Shown here piece by piece: positions 42,248 through 53,509 of a stretch of DNA of 64,000 bases (the first letter of the stretch is position 1; each line of letters starts with the position of its first letter). The DNA comes from Pseudovibrio flavus (GTDB taxonomy: Bacteria; Pseudomonadota; Alphaproteobacteria; Rhizobiales; Stappiaceae). Below the pieces are notes generated by a model, which saw nothing but the letters and a program-made list of their open reading frames with translations, searched no databases and had not been told where the DNA came from. The position numbers and the translations under genes are program-made. Location of the stretch: the NCBI RefSeq assembly GCF_009711345.1, contig NZ_SMMA01000056.1, forward strand, positions 16,156 to 80,155. The letters run 5' to 3'.

Positions 42248-42733
42248 TCAGTCACCTTCGCGCCAGTACACGACCCCTGCGGTCACCAGCCCAAACAACA
42301 TATGACCCACAAGAGAAGCATAGGTGAGAGGAATAAAGCCGAGGAACGCTGGAAGGCCAGCGAAGATATGTGCCATGACATATAGAGCAAAGACCCAAAG
42401 GCCGACGCCAAAGCCAAGTCCAACGAGCCACCATGGCAAAAACGGTAGAACGACCTTTGCAAGCGGCCTTGCAATATAAAGATAACCGAGAGGGTAAAAG
42501 AGAACCCCGACTACGCCGTGAATGACTTCTGCAAGGATGAGATTGTTAAAGCCGAATACAGACTGCACGAGCGCTGCTGGCTGAAGAGGCCCGCCAACCC
42601 ACAACGGGGTGATCATTCTGGCCCAGAACTCCCAAGTCAGATCAGCGGCGATACCCGCCAGCAGTGCGGTACCCAGGGTCGCCCATGTTAACGGCGGGCA
42701 TATTGATCCGGGCTTATAATGGGTGTCGGTCAT
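42248..42733 (-). CDS. Hypothetical integral membrane protein
   Basis: A 161-aa protein with about four or five hydrophobic helices (LGTALLAGIAADLTWEFWA; AEVIHGVVGVLFYPLGYLYIA; VVLPFLPWWLVGLGFGVGLW; GLPAFLGFIPLTYASLVGHM). It starts with ATG preceded by AGAGGAC. I do not recognise a named family. It stands alone on the minus strand between tRNA-Val and the tRNA-Asp pair, so context gives no function. The repeated Gly/Pro-rich helices and lone His residues within helices could suggest a small transporter or redox-linked membrane protein, but this is a guess. Confidence 0.7.
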   Translation of the reverse strand: MTDTHYKPGSICPPLTWATLGTALLAGIAADLTWEFWARMITPLWVGGPLQPAALVQSVFGFNNLILAEVIHGVVGVLFYPLGYLYIARPLAKVVLPFLPWWLVGLGFGVGLWVFALYVMAHIFAGLPAFLGFIPLTYASLVGHMLFGLVTAGVVYWREGD

Positions 42734-42877
42734 CGTCCTCTACTCCCGTTGCTCAAAGCGTTTGGAGCAGCCTAGGACAGACCTATCAATTCATTCCTAG
42801 GGATTTATGCGCAATACCACTAAAAGGCGCTCTATGGCCTTTAGGAAGCTTGATAGCGATTGGCGGAAAAAAGGCAC

Positions 42878-42901
42878 AAAAAAACCGGCTAAGAGCCGGT
42901 G
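42878..42901 (-). terminator. Terminator of tRNA-Val
   Basis: ACCGGCT / AGCCGGT stem with a three-base loop, followed by seven T residues on the minus strand, right after the tRNA 3' end. Confidence 0.85.
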
Positions 42902-42905
42902 GGAA

Positions 42906-42981
<76 letters not shown>

Positions 42982-43141
42982 GTACAAACATAGTTGCTTG
43001 CCGTTGCGGTGGTGTATATGGGCCTGCTGTTAAGTTGGCAAGAGGAAATTTTGCATCCAGTGATAATCACTGTGAATTACTGGTGCTGCAACCCACTGAA
43101 ATGCCACGCGAACCAATCATAGAAACGTTGACCGCATAAAT

Positions 43142-43173
43142 AAAAACCCCGGAAGCTGGGAAAGCTACCGGGG
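43142..43173 (-). terminator. Terminator of hup
   Basis: CCCCGGTAGCT / AGCTTCCGGGG stem (one mismatch) followed by TTTTTATTTA on the minus strand, about 25 bases after the hup stop. Confidence 0.8.
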
Positions 43174-43198
43174 CATGGAAAAGCACCAATCGGCAAAC

Positions 43199-43474
43199 TT
43201 AAGCGTTTACCGCGTCCTTGAGGCCTTTGCCTGCTTTGAACTTAGGGGTCTTGGACGCAGGGATCTGGATTGTTTCACCAGTGCGTGGGTTACGGCCTTC
43301 AGTTGCTGCGCGTTCAGACACAGAGAAGTTACCGAAACCAATGATCCGAACTTCATCACCAGCCTTCAGGGTTTCGGTGATCGCTTCAAAAGCTGCTTCA
43401 ACTGCTTCACCTGCCTGAGCTTTGGTCAGACCGGTTTTTTCTGCAACTGCTCCGATCAGATCATTCTTATTCAT
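43199..43474 (-). CDS. hup: DNA-binding protein HU
   Basis: A 91-aa histone-like protein that bends DNA as a dimer. [22 protein letters not shown] and the arm region [38 protein letters not shown] pattern (beta arm with RNPRTG, about residues 54-66) are typical of HU-beta. Located after lon, as in most Alphaproteobacteria, with its own terminator. Confidence 0.95.
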   Translation of the reverse strand: MNKNDLIGAVAEKTGLTKAQAGEAVEAAFEAITETLKAGDEVRIIGFGNFSVSERAATEGRNPRTGETIQIPASKTPKFKAGKGLKDAVNA

Positions 43475-43608
43475 GACAGTCCCTTTCTAAAATAAATGGG
43501 GGAACGCTTAGATTCGTAACGCATTCCTTGATCGGACCTTCTAGCCATTTCCCATTCAAATCAAGACAGAAACCGCAGAATTCCGCCAATTTTCTGTAAG
43601 TATCAACC

Positions 43609-43638
43609 AAAAAAGCCTCGGAACTGGTCCGAGGCTTT
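43609..43638 (-). terminator. Terminator of lon
   Basis: AAGCCTCGGA / TCCGAGGCTT stem followed on the minus strand by TTTTTTGG, 25 bases after the lon stop. Confidence 0.85.
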
Positions 43639-43662
43639 CCCAGAGGTGACTTTTAAGGTGCC

Positions 43663-46092
43663 CTAATGGGCAACAACACCGGAAGACTTACCTTCCTTTG
43701 GAAGAGATTCCTGCGCTTTTGCTTGATCTTCTTCCGTCCATTTGATCGGCTCAGGCATACGTACAAGAGCGTGTTTCAAGACCTCATCCATGCGCGAGAC
43801 CGGAATGATTTCCATTTCGTTCTTCACGTTATCAGGGATATCGGCAAGATCCTTTGCGTTATCCTGAGGGATGAGCACCTTGGTGATACCACCACGCAGC
43901 GCTGCAAGAAGTTTTTCCTTCAAGCCGCCGATTGGAAGAACGCGGCCACGCAGTGTGATTTCACCTGTCATTGCCACATCACGGCGAACCGCAATACCAG
44001 TCATCACAGAGATCACAGCCGTTGCCATTGCAATACCAGCGGATGGACCATCCTTCGGCGTTGCGCCTTCCGGCACGTGGACGTGCAATTCACGCTCATC
44101 GAACAGTGGCGGCTTGATGCCGAAGTCAACGGAACGGGAACGAACGTAAGAAGCAGCCGCAGAGATGGACTCTTTCATCACATCTTTGAGGTTACCGGTT
44201 ACGGTCATCTTACCCTTGCCCGGCATCATGACACCTTCGATGGTCAGCAGCTCGCCGCCAACTTCAGTCCATGCCAAACCGGTTACAACGCCGACCTGAT
44301 CTTCATCTTCCATCTGGCCAAAGCGGAAGCGCGGAACACCGAGGTAGGTTTCAACGACTTCCTCATCAACAGTGATGGACTTCTTATCGTTCATAAGAAT
44401 GTCTTTCACTGCCTTACGAGCCAGACCGAAGAGTTCTCGCTCAAGGTTACGAACGCCAGCTTCACGGGTGTAAAGACGGATGACTTTGCGAAGCGCTTCA
44501 TCAGACACTTCGAATTCACCCTCTTTCAGACCATGGTCTTTGATTGCTTTAGGCAACAGGTGACGACGGCAGATTTCCACCTTCTCGTCTTCCGTGTAAC
44601 CAGCGATGCGGATCACTTCCATACGGTCCATGAGCGGACCTGGAATGTTCAGCGTGTTCGCAGTGGTCACAAACATTACGTTGGAAAGGTCGTATTCCAC
44701 TTCCAGGTAATGATCCATGAATGCTGCGTTCTGTTCCGGATCGAGCACCTCAAGCAGCGCAGAAGACGGATCGCCGCGGAAGTCCATACCCATCTTGTCG
44801 ATCTCGTCGAGCAAGAAGAGCGGGTTAGACTTCTTCGCCTTTTTCATCGACTGAATGACCTTGCCCGGCATAGAGCCGATGTAGGTACGACGGTGACCAC
44901 GGATTTCCGCTTCATCGCGCACGCCGCCAAGGGACATGCGAACGAACTCACGGCCTGTTGCTTTGGCAATAGACTTACCGAGGGAGGTCTTACCAACGCC
45001 CGGAGGACCAACGAGGCAGAGGATCGGACCGCGCAGAGTGTTCGCACGCTTTTGCACCGCAAGGTACTCAACAATGCGCTCTTTTACCTTCTCCAGGCCG
45101 TAGTGGTCCTGATCGAGAATTTTTTCTGCCAATGCCAGATCGTTCTTGACCTTGGACTTCTTGCCCCAAGGAATACCAAGCAGCCAATCCAGGTAGTTGC
45201 GAACAACGGTCGCTTCAGCGGACATCGGGCTCATCTGCTTAAGCTTCTTCAGCTCAGCATTCGCCTTTTCTTTCGCTTCCTTGGAAAGACGGGTTTTTTC
45301 TACACGCTCTTCCAGTTCAGCAAGCTCGTCCTTGCCTTCTTCGCCATCACCGAGTTCTTTCTGAATGGCCTTCATCTGCTCATTCAAATAGTACTCGCGC
45401 TGGGTCTTCTCCATCTGCCGCTTAACGCGGGAACGGATGCGCTTTTCGACCTGCAGAACGGAAATCTCGCTTTCCATCATGCCCAGCACTTTTTCCAAGC
45501 GCTCGCTGACGGAAACAGTACCAAGAATGTCCTGCTTGTCCTGAATTTTGATCGCGAGATGCGATGCGATGGTGTCAGCAAGCTTGGAAGGGTCTTCGAT
45601 CTGATTGACCGCGCCAAGGACTTCAGGTGAAACCTTTTTATTCAGCTTCACATAGTTCTCGAACTCGGCAACCACAGAGCGGCCCAAAGCCTCCACCTCA
45701 ACAGCATCGGAATCTGCTTCCGGCAGGGTTTCCGCTTCGGCTTCAAACAGGTCTTCGCGGTCTGTAAAATTGGTGATCTGTGCACGTGCACCGCCTTCTA
45801 CCAGCACCTTTACGGTGTTGTCTGGGAGCTTGAGCAGCTGCAAAACGGTGGCAAGTGTACCAAGGGTATAAATATCATCCGCTTCAGGATCATCATCAGC
45901 GGCGTTCTTCTGGGTTGCCAGAAGGATCTGCTTGTCAGAGGCCATCACCTCTTCCAGAGCGCGGATAGACTTCTCGCGCCCTACAAACAGCGGCACGATC
46001 ATGTGAGGGAACACGACGATATCACGCAGTGGAAGAACTGGAAAAACAGCTTTCTCACCAGCTTCAACCATAGGCGTCTCGTTCTCGGTCAT
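43663..46092 (-). CDS. lon: ATP-dependent protease La
   Basis: An 809-aa Lon-A protease that degrades misfolded and regulatory proteins in the cytoplasm. It has an N-terminal LON substrate domain ([21 protein letters not shown]), an AAA+ domain with Walker [10 protein letters not shown] and Walker [13 protein letters not shown], and a serine protease domain with catalytic Ser684 (DGPSAGIAM) and Lys727 (GGLKEKLL). The start [10 protein letters not shown] is preferred to a codon eight residues upstream. It lies downstream of clpX and upstream of hup. Confidence 0.97.
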   Translation of the reverse strand: MTENETPMVEAGEKAVFPVLPLRDIVVFPHMIVPLFVGREKSIRALEEVMASDKQILLATQKNAADDDPEADDIYTLGTLATVLQLLKLPDNTVKVLVEGGARAQITNFTDREDLFEAEAETLPEADSDAVEVEALGRSVVAEFENYVKLNKKVSPEVLGAVNQIEDPSKLADTIASHLAIKIQDKQDILGTVSVSERLEKVLGMMESEISVLQVEKRIRSRVKRQMEKTQREYYLNEQMKAIQKELGDGEEGKDELAELEERVEKTRLSKEAKEKANAELKKLKQMSPMSAEATVVRNYLDWLLGIPWGKKSKVKNDLALAEKILDQDHYGLEKVKERIVEYLAVQKRANTLRGPILCLVGPPGVGKTSLGKSIAKATGREFVRMSLGGVRDEAEIRGHRRTYIGSMPGKVIQSMKKAKKSNPLFLLDEIDKMGMDFRGDPSSALLEVLDPEQNAAFMDHYLEVEYDLSNVMFVTTANTLNIPGPLMDRMEVIRIAGYTEDEKVEICRRHLLPKAIKDHGLKEGEFEVSDEALRKVIRLYTREAGVRNLERELFGLARKAVKDILMNDKKSITVDEEVVETYLGVPRFRFGQMEDEDQVGVVTGLAWTEVGGELLTIEGVMMPGKGKMTVTGNLKDVMKESISAAASYVRSRSVDFGIKPPLFDERELHVHVPEGATPKDGPSAGIAMATAVISVMTGIAVRRDVAMTGEITLRGRVLPIGGLKEKLLAALRGGITKVLIPQDNAKDLADIPDNVKNEMEIIPVSRMDEVLKHALVRMPEPIKWTEEDQAKAQESLPKEGKSSGVVAH

Positions 46093-46453
46093 GTTGTATC
46101 CTTTCAAAGAGTACACGCACTTGGGAGAAGCACGGTACGGAAGGGCGCAATCCTCGAACCGTCCTTATTGGAACGGCTTAGCGGCCGAAATAGATCACCC
46201 CAATACGCGGGCATAACCTTTTTCGCCAGACTGCGTGTTCATACTATTAGGTGGCGACCATGCCCCTTGGTGTCAAGCGCTGAAACCGTTAGACCTTTAG
46301 CCATCTGTTGATAGGTGAGGCAGATAGGAACGCACCGTTACAATGTCAATGGCACAGCACATTTGAGCCCTGTGACAACACGTCTGACACCTACAAAAAA
46401 TAAGGGCGCTGAAATTTCATTCCAGCGCCCTCTTAACTCGTTTTGAAACCTGA
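46093..46453 (-). other. Intergenic region lon-clpX
   Basis: 361 bases with no gene. It contains the clpX terminator at its right end and a promoter-like pair for lon on the minus strand: CTTGACA (-35, 46271-46276 for the TTGACA part), a 19-base spacer and CCTAAT (46246-46251). The CTTGA..CCTA arrangement also resembles alphaproteobacterial RpoH promoters, which would fit heat induction of lon; this is inference. Confidence 0.35.
46393..46430 (-). terminator. Terminator of clpX
   Basis: GGGCGCTG / CAGCGCCC stem followed on the minus strand by TTATTTTTTG, about 23 bases after the clpX stop. Confidence 0.85.
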
Positions 46454-47720
46454 TCAGGCGCTAGTAGCCGAGTTCTCCGCCCGGTCTTCGTAGATGTAAA
46501 GCGGGCGCGCTTCTCCATCTACAACCTCAGCAGAAATGACCACTTCCTTCACGCCTTTCAGACCCGGAAGCTCGTACATGGTTTCCAGAAGAATGGCCTC
46601 AAGGATAGAACGCAGACCACGAGCACCGGTTTTGCGCTCGATAGCACGGCGCGCAATCGCTTTGAGAGCATCTTCGTGGAAAGTCAGCTCTACGCTCTCC
46701 ATTTCGAAGAGACGCTGATACTGCTTCACCAGAGCGTTCTTAGGCTCACTCAGGATTGTTACCAGAGCATCTTCGTCCAGATCTTCAAGAGTTGCGATAA
46801 CCGGAAGACGGCCAACGAACTCTGGGATCAGACCGAACTTGAGCAGATCTTCTGGTTCCAGATTCTGGAAGAGTTCACCAGTCTTACGGTCTTCAGGAGC
46901 CATAACGGTCGCCTGGAAACCGATGGACGTGGAACGACCACGATCAGAGATGATCTTATCGAGACCGGCAAACGCGCCACCACAAATAAACAGGATGTTT
47001 GTGGTATCCACCTGCAGGAATTCCTGCTGTGGGTGTTTGCGGCCACCTTGTGGAGGAACGGACGCAACCGTACCTTCCATGATTTTTAGAAGCGCCTGCT
47101 GAACGCCCTCACCCGAAACGTCGCGGGTGATAGATGGGTTCTCAGCTTTACGGGTGATTTTGTCCACCTCATCGATGTAGACAATACCGCGCTGCGCACG
47201 CTCGACGTTGTAGTCGGCTGCCTGCAGAAGCTTCAAGATGATGTTTTCAACGTCCTCACCCACGTAACCGGCTTCGGTCAGTGTTGTGGCGTCTGCCATG
47301 GTGAATGGTACGTCGAGAATTCTGGCGAGTGTCTGAGCAAGAAGCGTCTTACCGCAACCTGTTGGACCAACGAGAAGGATGTTGGACTTTGCCAATTCCA
47401 CATCGTTGTTCTTGGTTGCGTGGTTGAGGCGCTTGTAGTGGTTATGCACCGCGACAGAAAGAACCTTCTTTGCTTGTGCTTGACCAATTACATAGTCATC
47501 CAGAACCGCGCTGATTTCCTGCGGAGTAGGAATACCATCGCGTGTCTTTACCAGCGAAGATTTGTTTTTCTTCGCGGATAATGTCCATGCAAAGTTCAAC
47601 GCACTCATCGCAAATAAACACAGTCGGCCCTGCAATGAGCTTACGAACCTCATGCTGGCTCTTACCGCAAAACGAGCAGTAAAGCGTATTCTTAGTGTCG
47701 CCGCCGCTGGCTTTGCTCAT
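46454..47720 (-). pseudogene. clpX: ATP-dependent Clp protease ATP-binding subunit ClpX, frameshifted
   Basis: The AAA+ unfoldase partner of ClpP. The N-terminal zinc-binding domain (MSKASGG.. with Cys pairs in LYCSFCGK and [10 protein letters not shown]) is read from 47720 to about 47570; the remainder ([16 protein letters not shown].. onwards, Walker A GPTGCGKT) is in another frame. The break is at a run of five A on the minus strand (T 47565-47569): GAAGAAAAACAAA gives EEKQIF, while one A less gives the family sequence EENKSSL. With one base removed the gene encodes 421 aa, the normal length, and all other motifs are intact. It may be a sequencing indel, a recent mutation, or a split gene giving a zinc-finger peptide plus an N-terminally truncated unfoldase starting at an internal ATG (MSALNFAW). 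Downstream of clpP, upstream of lon. Confidence 0.9.
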
Positions 47721-47968
47721 AAGTCGTAACCCCGCAATGTTTGGAAGGAAAAATGCCTTCCAGCCTTTATTAAACCGCCGATTTGTACCTTCGACGCGTC
47801 CTTCCGATTTAGCGCGTTTCCGCACCGGCTTCCAGTAGGAACCACCAGAAACTCTTAAGAAACCATCAAATATGCGATGGTTTCTGAAAAAGTCACCACT
47901 AAATTGTAATGGGTGCTCATAGGATTGCCCGTATGAGCACTTTTACCAACCTAGCTGGAAGAGACTTA

Positions 47969-48607
47969 TTATTTAGCCTTATCCAGATTTGCAAGGCTAT
48001 CTCGACTTTCGATCACATTGTCGATCAAACCAAAGGCCTTCGCCTCTTCAGCTGTCATGAAGTTATCGCGCTCAAGCGCTTCTTCAACAGCTTCCAGAGA
48101 CTGGCCGGTGTGATCTACATAGATCTCGTTGAGACGACGCTTCAGCTTCAGGATTTCCTGCGCATGAAGCATGATGTCGCTTGCCTGACCACGGAAGCCA
48201 CCGGATGGCTGATGCACCATGACGCGGCTGTTTGGCAAGGAGAAGCGCATACCCTTCTCACCACCTGCCAGCAGCAGAGAACCCATGCTTGCAGCCTGAC
48301 CGATGCACAGTGTTGTAATCTTCGGCTTGATGAACTGCATAGTGTCGTAGATCGCCAAACCAGAAGTCACGATACCGCCCGGCGAGTTGATGTACAGCGC
48401 GATTTCCTTGTTTGGATTTTCAGCTTCAAGGTACAGCAGCTGAGAGCAGATCAAGGTCGCCATATGGTCTTCAACAGGGCCGGTCAGGAAAATGATCCGC
48501 TCTTTGAGAAGGCGAGAGAAAATATCATAGGCTCTTTCGCCGCGGTTCGTCTGTTCCACAACCATCGGAACCAAGCTGTTCGTGAAATACTCTACAGGGT
48601 CGGTCAT
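47969..48607 (-). CDS. clpP: ATP-dependent Clp protease proteolytic subunit
   Basis: A 212-aa serine protease that forms the tetradecameric chamber working with ClpX and ClpA. The catalytic Ser107 is in GQAASMGS and His132 in VMVHQPSGG. The length and sequence are normal. It is transcribed before clpX with a 248-base gap. Confidence 0.97.
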   Translation of the reverse strand: MTDPVEYFTNSLVPMVVEQTNRGERAYDIFSRLLKERIIFLTGPVEDHMATLICSQLLYLEAENPNKEIALYINSPGGIVTSGLAIYDTMQFIKPKITTLCIGQAASMGSLLLAGGEKGMRFSLPNSRVMVHQPSGGFRGQASDIMLHAQEILKLKRRLNEIYVDHTGQSLEAVEEALERDNFMTAEEAKAFGLIDNVIESRDSLANLDKAK

Positions 48608-48722
48608 GCATCATCCATTTTCTTAAAGAAACCACCCCTTGCAGGCAGCTTCCCCCGCAAAAACACCTCTGGAGCTTTCGCAGGACCTACTAAAAATTCG
48701 AGTCGGTTAACCATCAAACCTA

Positions 48723-48752
48723 AACATAGGCAATGTCGAACCGTTCTTAAAG
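48723..48752 (-). promoter_or_regulatory. Possible heat-shock-type promoter of clpP
   Basis: Minus strand CTTTAA (48747-48752), a 16-base spacer and CCTATGTT (48723-48730), close to the alphaproteobacterial RpoH pattern CTTGAA..CCTATNT. It lies about 115 bases upstream of clpP. Pattern match by eye only. Confidence 0.3.
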
Positions 48753-48825
48753 TCAGAGGCAACACCGTAGACCATTAGAAGTTTAGGCAATGTTGCCGAA
48801 CTGCCAATTTTTCACGGCTTTAAAC

Positions 48826-48876
48826 GCAAAAGCTCCCCTGAAATGTGGATTCTCCACCACTTTCAGAGGAGCTTTA
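48826..48876 (-). terminator. Terminator of tig
   Basis: AAAGCTCCTCTGAAA / TTTCAGGGGAGCTTT long stem with an internal GTGG / CCAC, 25 bases after the tig stop on the minus strand. Confidence 0.75.
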
Positions 48877-48900
48877 CAGCATTAGATCAATACGAATTGA

Positions 48901-50247
48901 TTATGCTTCGTCTTCTTCGATCTTGAAGAGTTCGTCCTTGGACACTGGCTTATCAGTGATGTTTGCCAGTTCAAGAATGAAGTCCACAACCTTCTCTTCG
49001 TAGATTGGTGCGCGAAGGGAAGCCAGAGCCTGCTGGTTGTTCTTGTAGAATTCGAACACCTGCTGTTCCTGACCTGGGAACTGACGAACGCGGTCGTAGA
49101 GAGCGCGCTGTACTTCTTCGTCAGAAACCTGAACCTTGTTCTGCTCACCAACTTCAGAAAGAACCAGACCGAGGCGTACGCGACGCTCAGCAATGCGGCG
49201 GTATTCCGCTTTTGCTTCTTCTTCGGTGGTTTTTTCGTCTTCGAAAGTTTTGCCGGACTGCTGCATGTCAGCTTCAACCTGCTGCCATACGCCTGCAAAT
49301 TCGTTCTCTACGAGTTTTTCAGGAAGGTCGAAGGAGTATTCTTCGTCCAGCTTGTCAAGCAGAGCGCGCTTTACTTTCTGACGGGTTACGGAACCGAACT
49401 GGCTTTCGATCTGGCCGCGGATGATTTCTTTCAGCTTGTCCAGGGATTCCAGACCGAGCTTGGTTGCGAATTCATCGTCGATTACCAGTTCGCCTGGTGC
49501 TGCAACTTCCTTGACAACGATGTCGAAGGTTACTGCTTTACCAGCCAGGTTCTTTGCGCCGTATTCTTCAGGGAAGGTAACGTCGATAACTTTTTCGTCA
49601 CCAACCTTCATGCCTACGAGCTGCTCTTCGAAGCCAGGGATAAACTGACCGGAACCGAGAACCAGCTGACCATTTTCGTCAGCGCCGCCTTCGAATGGCT
49701 CGCCGTCCAGCTTACCGAGGTAAGACATGGTTACGCGGTCGCCGTTCTGAGCTTCAGCACCTTCTTCGCGTGCTTCGAAAGAGCGGTTGGACTCAGCGAT
49801 CTGCTTGACCTGCTCGTCAACTTCTTCTTCGGAAACTTCTACAATTGGGCGTTCCAGCTCAACCTTGGAGAAGTCGATCAGTTCGAACTCAGGAAGCAGA
49901 TCGTATGCCATGGTGAAGCACAGATCGGATTCGCCTGCGAGAACTTTTTCTGCATCTTCTTCAGGAAGGTCGATTTCAGGCTGGAGAGCTGGCTTTTCTT
50001 TGCGCTCTTCAATGGTCTTGGCTACGGTCTCGTTAATGAGGTTGCCAAGAAGTTCTGCCATTGCCTGACGGCCATAAAGGCGCTTCAGGTGGGCAGCTGG
50101 CACCTTGCCCGGGCGGAAACCGTTGATACGTACCTTGGACTTCATGTCATCAAGATATGTATCGAGGCGAGTTGCCAAATCCGACGCCGGAATGACGACC
50201 TTAAGTTCGCGCTTCAGGCCTTCGGCCAGGGTTTCTGTTACCTGCAT
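48901..50247 (-). CDS. tig: Trigger factor
   Basis: A 448-aa ribosome-bound chaperone with peptidyl-prolyl isomerase activity. The N-terminal ribosome-binding loop [17 protein letters not shown] (about 44-60, containing the F-R-K signature), the FKBP-type domain ([20 protein letters not shown], about 165-185) and the C-terminal helical arms are present. The last residues are acidic. It precedes clpP, the order common to proteobacteria. Confidence 0.97.
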   Translation of the reverse strand: MQVTETLAEGLKRELKVVIPASDLATRLDTYLDDMKSKVRINGFRPGKVPAAHLKRLYGRQAMAELLGNLINETVAKTIEERKEKPALQPEIDLPEEDAEKVLAGESDLCFTMAYDLLPEFELIDFSKVELERPIVEVSEEEVDEQVKQIAESNRSFEAREEGAEAQNGDRVTMSYLGKLDGEPFEGGADENGQLVLGSGQFIPGFEEQLVGMKVGDEKVIDVTFPEEYGAKNLAGKAVTFDIVVKEVAAPGELVIDDEFATKLGLESLDKLKEIIRGQIESQFGSVTRQKVKRALLDKLDEEYSFDLPEKLVENEFAGVWQQVEADMQQSGKTFEDEKTTEEEAKAEYRRIAERRVRLGLVLSEVGEQNKVQVSDEEVQRALYDRVRQFPGQEQQVFEFYKNNQQALASLRAPIYEEKVVDFILELANITDKPVSKDELFKIEEDEA

Positions 50248-50497
50248 GGTACTTTGCTTCGTCCTTGATCTAGGACGTGTACAATAGCAAATCCCCTAAC
50301 GAGATTCACTCAGGTTCAAAAACGCCTTGAAATATCAGTGATGGAGAGACACGAAAAGGGCTAGTGATGACTAACCCTGTAAGACCAAACCACCAAAATT
50401 ATCTTTCAAGCGAACTGAACCTAGACAACGCCCTCAACTTTTCTGGTTTCCCTAAGGGTACGGTGTTGTCGAGTTGCAATCCGTATCACCGGGGGTT

Positions 50498-50580
50498 TGG
50501 TGCGGCTGGAGGGACTCGAACCCCCACGGTCTCCCGCCAGAACCTAAATCTGGTGCGTCTACCAATTTCGCCACAGCCGC
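50498..50580 (-). tRNA. tRNA-Leu (TAG)
   Basis: 83 bases with encoded CCA and the extra variable arm of class II tRNAs. Minus strand 5' end GCGGCTGTGGCG, anticodon arm CCAGA-TTTAGGT-TCTGG (anticodon TAG), T-arm GGTTCGAGTCC. Confidence 0.95.
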
Positions 50581-50708
50581 AACGTTGGTTGGGTGTTTAT
50601 TGGCGAGCGGCGTGGAAGTCAACTACCCTTCGCTATGATCATCCACACCTTCACAAAAAATACCCCGAATTTGAGTAGTATCCCCAAGCCTCACAGCCCT
50701 AAATTGGT

Positions 50709-50740
50709 AAAAAAGCGCCCCAGTTATCCACTAGGGCGCC
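50709..50740 (-). terminator. Terminator of nnrD
   Basis: GCGCCC / GGGCGC stem with a 13-base loop followed by six T residues on the minus strand, about 35 bases after the nnrD stop. Confidence 0.75.
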
Positions 50741-50774
50741 CTTATCGAGATAGTTTTTAACAGGCTCAAGTACC

Positions 50775-52289
50775 TTAAAGAGGCGCCTCCCCCTCTAAAA
50801 TCTCATTGATGACGAACGGTAGTTTGGCGATCAAATCTTCTGCAGTAAGGCATATACCGGACATTTCAGCTGCCCGCGCATGAGACCAGACCGCACAAGC
50901 AGCTGCTTCGAAGGCATCCATTCCCTGTCCGAGCAATCCGCCACAGATTCCCGCCAGCACATCACCTGAGCCAGCAGTCGCCAACCAAGGCGTTCCGTTA
51001 TAGTTGATGAGCGCATGACCCTTTGGAGAAGCGATAACGGTATCCGCCCCCTTCAGGACCACCACGGCTCCGCTTCGAATAGCAGCTTCGCGGGCCTTCT
51101 CCACCTTGGACAGATTGTCGTCTATCGATAGATCTGGGAAAATTCGGTGAAATTCGCCGCCATGAGGGGTCATAATCACTTGAGCCTTCGATTGATCGAT
51201 CAACTCGAAAAGCTCAGGCGCACTGTCTTCAAAGCTTGTCAGAGCATCGGCATCCAAAAGAACGCTTTTTGCCAGAGACAAACACAGCGACACATTATGG
51301 CGCGTTTTTTCTCCGATACCTGCTGCCGGCCCTATAACCACTGATGAGTATCGAGGATCGGATAGCAGCGCCTCTAACGTCTCGGACTGATTGCACTCAG
51401 CGACCATAATAGAACTGAAGTGCGCTGCATGAATCAGCGCCGCTTGCTCTTCTGCGGCCACGGTAACAAGACCAAGTCCAACACGCTGGCCTGCATAGGC
51501 CGCTAGACGAGAGGCGCCGGTACGAAAACGCGAACCGCTCATAACGAGCATATGTCCACGCTCAAACTTGTGCCCTGCCCGTTTTGGAACCGGAAACGCG
51601 TTTTGCCAAAAGCGAGGGCTATTGAGTTGAATCAGGTCACCAAGCCTTGGAAGCACGCTCGGGCGAATGCCGATATCACAGATCTCCAAGTTCCCTTTCA
51701 GCTCTCGGCCGGGGTAGAGATAATGCCCTGGCTTTGCACGAAAGAAAGAAACCGAGATATCCGCATCAATAGCGCAGCCCTGCACTTGCCCTGTCCTACC
51801 ATCTAGGCCGGAGGGCAGATCTACAGCAACAACACGGGCTAGGCTGTCATTTGTGGCATTGACCCACTGCGCTGCCAGCCCATCCAGTGAACGGGAAAGA
51901 CCGGCACCGAAGAGCGCATCCACTACGACATCACTTGCATTGAGCGTTTTTAGAAGATCAAGGACATCTTCTGAGGGAATAAGGCCCTGCCCCATCCCCT
52001 CAAAGGCAAGCTGTGCGTCTCCGCGCAAATTGGAGGGATCGCCCAGCAGAGCGACCTCGACGCGGTAACCGCGCTGGCGCAAATGTCTGGCGGCAACAAA
52101 ACCATCACCACCATTATTACCAGGACCTGCCAAAACCAAAATTGTGGAGGTATAGCGCGCAAGACGGCACACCGCTGATGCAACACCGCGGCCAGCCTCT
52201 TCCATAAGGCTAATGCCCGGCGTGCCGCTATCAATTGTCAGCTTATCAGCGTGGCCCATTTGCGAAGGGGTTAGCAATTGGAGTTCCAC
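50775..52289 (-). CDS. nnrD: Bifunctional NAD(P)H-hydrate epimerase / ADP-dependent dehydratase
   Basis: A 504-aa repair enzyme that restores hydrated NADH and NADPH. The N-terminal YjeF_N epimerase domain has AGPGNNGGDG (54-63); the C-terminal ribokinase-like dehydratase has TPHGGEFHRIFPD and AGSGDVLAG (439-447). The most likely start is GTG (VELQLLTPSQ) because GGAGG lies nine bases upstream; an in-frame TTG ten codons earlier overlaps the end of the upstream gene. It lies next to glnB, as in Rhizobiales. Confidence 0.94.
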   Translation of the reverse strand: MELQLLTPSQMGHADKLTIDSGTPGISLMEEAGRGVASAVCRLARYTSTILVLAGPGNNGGDGFVAARHLRQRGYRVEVALLGDPSNLRGDAQLAFEGMGQGLIPSEDVLDLLKTLNASDVVVDALFGAGLSRSLDGLAAQWVNATNDSLARVVAVDLPSGLDGRTGQVQGCAIDADISVSFFRAKPGHYLYPGRELKGNLEICDIGIRPSVLPRLGDLIQLNSPRFWQNAFPVPKRAGHKFERGHMLVMSGSRFRTGASRLAAYAGQRVGLGLVTVAAEEQAALIHAAHFSSIMVAECNQSETLEALLSDPRYSSVVIGPAAGIGEKTRHNVSLCLSLAKSVLLDADALTSFEDSAPELFELIDQSKAQVIMTPHGGEFHRIFPDLSIDDNLSKVEKAREAAIRSGAVVVLKGADTVIASPKGHALINYNGTPWLATAGSGDVLAGICGGLLGQGMDAFEAAACAVWSHARAAEMSGICLTAEDLIAKLPFVINEILEGEAPL

Positions 52290-52293
52290 AGAC

Positions 52294-52704
52294 TCACACC
52301 TCCATCTGATTAGGAGCAATCACCACATTTTGCGGCTGGGACAATTCGATAAGATTGCCATCAGGGTCGCGAACATAAATAGAAAGAAGCGGTGAGCTTG
52401 CCCCTGTTCTATAAACAGGCCCCTCTTCTATGACGACGCGAACCTGCGATAGATGGGAAATCACCTCATTCATATCTTCTATGAGAAAACAAAGGTGCGC
52501 CCCGCCTACTGTAGGCGCTGATGCTTTAGGGCTGATGGGGGAATTGGTTTCGTGCAGATTGATTTTTTGCATCCCGAAATGAAGAGCGCGCCGGCCTCCG
52601 CCAAACACCACCTCTTCCATCCCAAGAATGTCCCGATAAAACGCAACTGCTGAATCAAGATCGCGTACGGTGAGAACGATATGATCAAGCGAGACAAGTC
52701 GCAT
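52294..52704 (-). CDS. VOC family (glyoxalase/dioxygenase-like) protein
   Basis: A 136-aa single vicinal-oxygen-chelate domain. DHIVLTVRDLDSAVAFYRDILGM opens the first betaalphabetabetabeta module, ALHFGMQKINLHE gives the first Glu ligand position, and YVRDPDGNLIELSQP the second. The reaction is not predictable from sequence: relatives include lactoylglutathione lyase-like and fosfomycin-resistance-like enzymes. It ends four bases before the nnrD start, so the two form an operon. Confidence 0.85.
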   Translation of the reverse strand: MRLVSLDHIVLTVRDLDSAVAFYRDILGMEEVVFGGGRRALHFGMQKINLHETNSPISPKASAPTVGGAHLCFLIEDMNEVISHLSQVRVVIEEGPVYRTGASSPLLSIYVRDPDGNLIELSQPQNVVIAPNQMEV

Positions 52705-53404
<700 letters not shown>

Positions 53405-53509
53405 CACCAAAATTAGAACCTATACGCCCGCTTCGATAGCAACCCAACTGAAGCAGGCTTTCAATTTAAACCATGCAGTTCTCTGCTCAAAATTAAGGGG
53501 TAGGACGTT

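Noticed and set aside
43666..45630. A 654-codon open frame on the plus strand opposite lon
   Set aside because: It lies wholly inside lon on the other strand, is rich in His, Cys and Arg as antisense frames are, and has no recognisable domain.
47560..47575. Programmed frameshifting in clpX
   Set aside because: Restoring the frame needs a +1 shift; there is no X-XXY-YYZ slippery heptamer and the A run of five is too short for efficient transcriptional slippage.
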